64,000 nt of DNA from Calliopsis andreniformis (Eukaryota; Arthropoda; Insecta; Hymenoptera; Andrenidae): NCBI RefSeq assembly GCF_051401765.1, contig NW_027480450.1:1054001-1118000 (forward strand), written 5' to 3'. How positions within the stretch are numbered: position 1 is the first letter of the stretch; each line of letters opens with the position of its first letter. Shown here one piece after another: positions 61,800 to 64,000 of this stretch. The notes under the pieces were generated by a model. The model ran no database searches, was not told the origin of the DNA, and saw only the letters and a program-made list of their open reading frames with translations. The position numbers and the translations under genes are program-made.

Positions 61800-64000
61800 C
61801 AACCCTCAGTCCTCATCCTCAATTCTCAAATCTCAAACCTCAACCCTCAATCCTCAATCTTCAACCCTCAAGAATCAATCTCCAATCCTAGATCCTCAAT
61901 CCCCAATCCTCGATCCCTAATCCTCAATCTTCAATCCTCAATCCCCAGTCCTCAATCTTCAATCCTCAATGCTCAATCCTCAATCCTATATCCTCAGTCC
62001 TCAATCCTCAGTCCTCAAACCTCAAACCTCAATCCTGCACCGTCAGTGCTCGTCCTCAATCCACAACCCTCAATCATCAATCCTCAATCATAAATTGTCA
62101 ATATTCAATCTTCAATCCTCAATCCTCATTCCTCAATCCTCAACCCTCAATCCTCAATCTTCAATCCTCAATCCCCAGCCCTCAATCTTCAATCCTCAAT
62201 GCTCAATCCTCAATCCTCTATCCTCAGCCCTCAATCGTCAATCCTCAACCCTCAAACATCAATCCTCAGCCGTGAGTCCTCGTCCTCAATCCACAGCCCT
62301 CAATCATCAAACCTCAATCTTCAATCATCAATATTCAATCTTCAATCCTCAATCCTCTATCCTCCATCCTCAATCCTCAATCCTCAATGTTCAATCCTCA
62401 ATACCCAATCCTCAATCTTCAATCCTCAATCCTCAATCCTCAATCCTTGGTCCTCAATCCTCAGTCCTCAAACCTCAATCCTGAATCCTCAATCCTCAGT
62501 CCTCAAACCTCAATCCTGAATCCTCAACACTGAATACTCAATCTTCAGCCCTGAGCCCTCAACAATCAATTGTCAATCCTCAGTCCTCAATAGAATATCC
62601 TCAAATTCACAGTTTTCAATACTCAATACTCAATCTGCAATCTCCAAATCTCTATCCACAAATATCAACACTCATCACTCAACACTCAACACTCAGTCCC
62701 CAATCCTCAATCTTCAATCCTCAATCCTCAATCCTCAATCCTCGTGCCTCAAACCTCAATCCTCAGCCCTCAGTCCTCATCCTCAATTCTCAATTCTCAA
62801 TCCTCAATCCGCAATCCTCAATCTTCAATCCTCAATAATCAATCTCCAATCCTAGATCCTCAATCCCCAATTCTCAATCCTTAATCCTCAATCTACAACC
62901 CTCAATCCCCAGTCCTTAATCTTCAATCCTCAATGCTCAATACTCAGTCCTCAATCCTCAATCCTCAACGCTCAATCCTCAATCCTCAATCCTCAATCCT
63001 CAATCCTCAATCCTCAATCCTCAATCCTCAATCCTCAATCTTCCATCCTCAATACTCAATCTTCTATCCTCAATCCTCAATCCTCAATCCTCAATCCTGA
63101 ACCCTCAATCACCAACCCTCAATCTTCAATACTCAATCCTCAATTCTCAATCCTCAATACTCAACCGTCAATCATCAATTCACAATACACAATAGAATAT
63201 CCTGAATTCGCAGGTTGCAATACTCAAACCTCAGCCCTCATCCTCCATACTCGATCCTCAATCCTCAATCCTCAACCTTCAATCCTCAATACTCAATCTT
63301 CAATATTCAATCCTCAATCCTCAATCCTCAAACTTCAATCCTCAATAATCAATCTTCAATCCTCAATCCTCAATCCTCAATCCTCCACCCTCAATACTCA
63401 ATCCTCAATCTTCAATCCTCAATACTCAATCTTCAATCCTCAAGCCTCAATCCTCAATCCTCAATCCTCAATCCTCAATCTTCAATCCTCAATACTCAAT
63501 CTTCAATCCTCAATCCTCAGTCCTCAAACCTCAATTCTGAATCCTCAACCCTGAATGCTCAATATTCAGCCCTCAGTCCTCAACAATCAGTCGTCAATCC
63601 TCAATCCTCAATAGGATATCCTCAATTCACAGTTTTCAATACTCAATACTCAGTTTGCAATCTTCAAATCGCTACCCACAAACATCATAGCTCATCACTC
63701 AGCCCTCAACACTCAGTTCTCAATGTTCAATCCTCAATCCTCAATCCTAAATCCTCGATCCTCAATCTTCAATATTCAATCCTCAATACTCAAACTTCAG
63801 CCCTCAATCCTCAATCCTCAATCCTCAATCCTCAATCCTCAATCGTCAGTCTTCAATCCTCAATACTCATCTTCAATCCTCAATCCTCAATCCTCAATCC
63901 TCAATCCTCATCCTTCAATCCTCAATACCCAATCCTCAATCTTCAGTCCTCAATTCTCAATCCTCAATTCTCAATCCTTAACCCTCAGTCCTCTGTCCTC
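61800..64000 (+). repeat. HOR-H copy 2, cut by the window edge
   Basis: The first 2,201 bp of a second H unit. It shows roughly 15 differences from copy 1 that I noticed, clearly more per kilobase than neighbouring copies of C or D (for example TTGGTCC at about 62,448 against TTAATCC, and AAATTGTC near 62,093 against AAATCGTC). The array continues beyond base 64,000. Confidence 0.91.

Larger units (their letters stand above)
1..64000 (+). repeat. Heptamer satellite array, unit AATCCTC
   Basis: The entire window is a head-to-tail array of a 7-bp unit, TCAATCC in the register used here, about 9,100 copies, always in the same orientation. Common variants differ by one or two bases: TCAATCT, TCAATAC, TCAGTCC, TCAAACC, TCAACCC, TCAGCCC, CCAATCC, TTAATCC, TGAATCC, GCAATCC. 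The consensus has no G on the + strand, so strand asymmetry is extreme. No stretch of unrelated sequence was found, and both edges are mid-array. No RNA gene, mobile element or promoter was recognised. Array identity is certain; the taxon and any satellite name are not known to me. Confidence 0.99.

Noticed and set aside
1..64000. Telomere array
   Set aside because: AATCCTC / GAGGATT differs from the telomere heptamer TTTAGGG and hexamer TTAGGG, and the multi-kilobase HOR structure and high monomer divergence are not telomere-like.
1..64000. CRISPR array
   Set aside because: Repeats are 7 bp and head to tail with no unique spacers; similar-looking islands are themselves repeats within HORs and no cas gene is present.
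1..64000. Cyanobacterial short tandem heptamer repeats (CCCCA(A/G)T class)
   Set aside because: CCCCAAT- and CCCCAGT-like variants do occur here and the unit length is the same, but those bacterial repeats are short intergenic tracts. A gene-free array of at least 64 kb with nested HORs fits eukaryotic satellite far better. Flanking sequence would settle it.
1..64000. Intrinsic DNA bending from phased AA steps
   Set aside because: AA recurs every 7 bp, so successive AA steps point about 240 degrees apart and cancel over 21 bp; strong curvature is not expected.
1..64000. Triplex-forming (H-DNA) tract
   Set aside because: Each unit is interrupted by AA on the pyrimidine-rich strand, so no continuous homopurine-homopyrimidine mirror repeat exists.

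Overview
The whole window is one satellite-DNA array. From base 1 to base 64,000 the + strand reads as diverged copies of a 7-bp unit, AATCCTC (as drawn below, TCAATCC), about 9,100 monomers, all in one orientation. No inversion, transposon or unique-sequence gap was found. Both window ends fall inside the array, so its true length is unknown. I found no gene, RNA gene, CRISPR array or terminator that I can support. The many + strand open frames (longest 451 codons) are a by-product of the unit: it contains no stop codon, and because 7 is not a multiple of 3 all three frames read the same heptapeptide, NPQSSIL. The complement has TGA in every unit, so the - strand is closed in every frame.

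Architecture: monomer variants are arranged into long higher-order repeats (HORs), found by matching rare variants. HOR-A is 2,549 bp (1-5,591: one full copy, one 2,520-bp copy and a stub). A transition follows (5,592-8,518). HOR-B is 3,814 bp (8,519-about 18,350), with one copy carrying a 1,432-bp deletion and another a 1,074-bp tandem duplication. HOR-C is 3,893 bp (18,279-29,950, three copies). HOR-D is 3,082 bp (27,860-34,023, two copies) and starts inside the third C copy. A shuffled region, F (about 34,000-56,000), holds three partly deleted versions of a roughly 8-kb super-unit built from D-, B- and A-like pieces. HOR-H is 5,791 bp (56,009 to the right edge), more diverged between copies and containing internal 1.7-kb duplications.

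Two regularities stand out. First, the 7-bp register is kept even through the most diverged islands; slips are mostly discrete 6-bp monomers (TCGTCC, TCATCC, ACATCC), and counting them predicts the remainder modulo 7 of every HOR length I tested. Second, a few islands recur in nearly every HOR: a diverged block around AATAGAATATCC, and an 18-bp inverted repeat (ATCCTGA, 4-nt spacer, TCAGGAT) that is unusual in an array whose + strand has almost no G.

Organism: long HORs, near-identical neighbouring copies, unequal-exchange-like deletions and duplications and lack of genes are typical of eukaryotic nuclear satellite (heterochromatin). I do not recognise the heptamer as a named satellite or a canonical telomere repeat and cannot name a taxon. 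All coordinates of HOR boundaries were read by eye and are good to about 10-20 bp, because a boundary inside consensus heptamers cannot be placed exactly.
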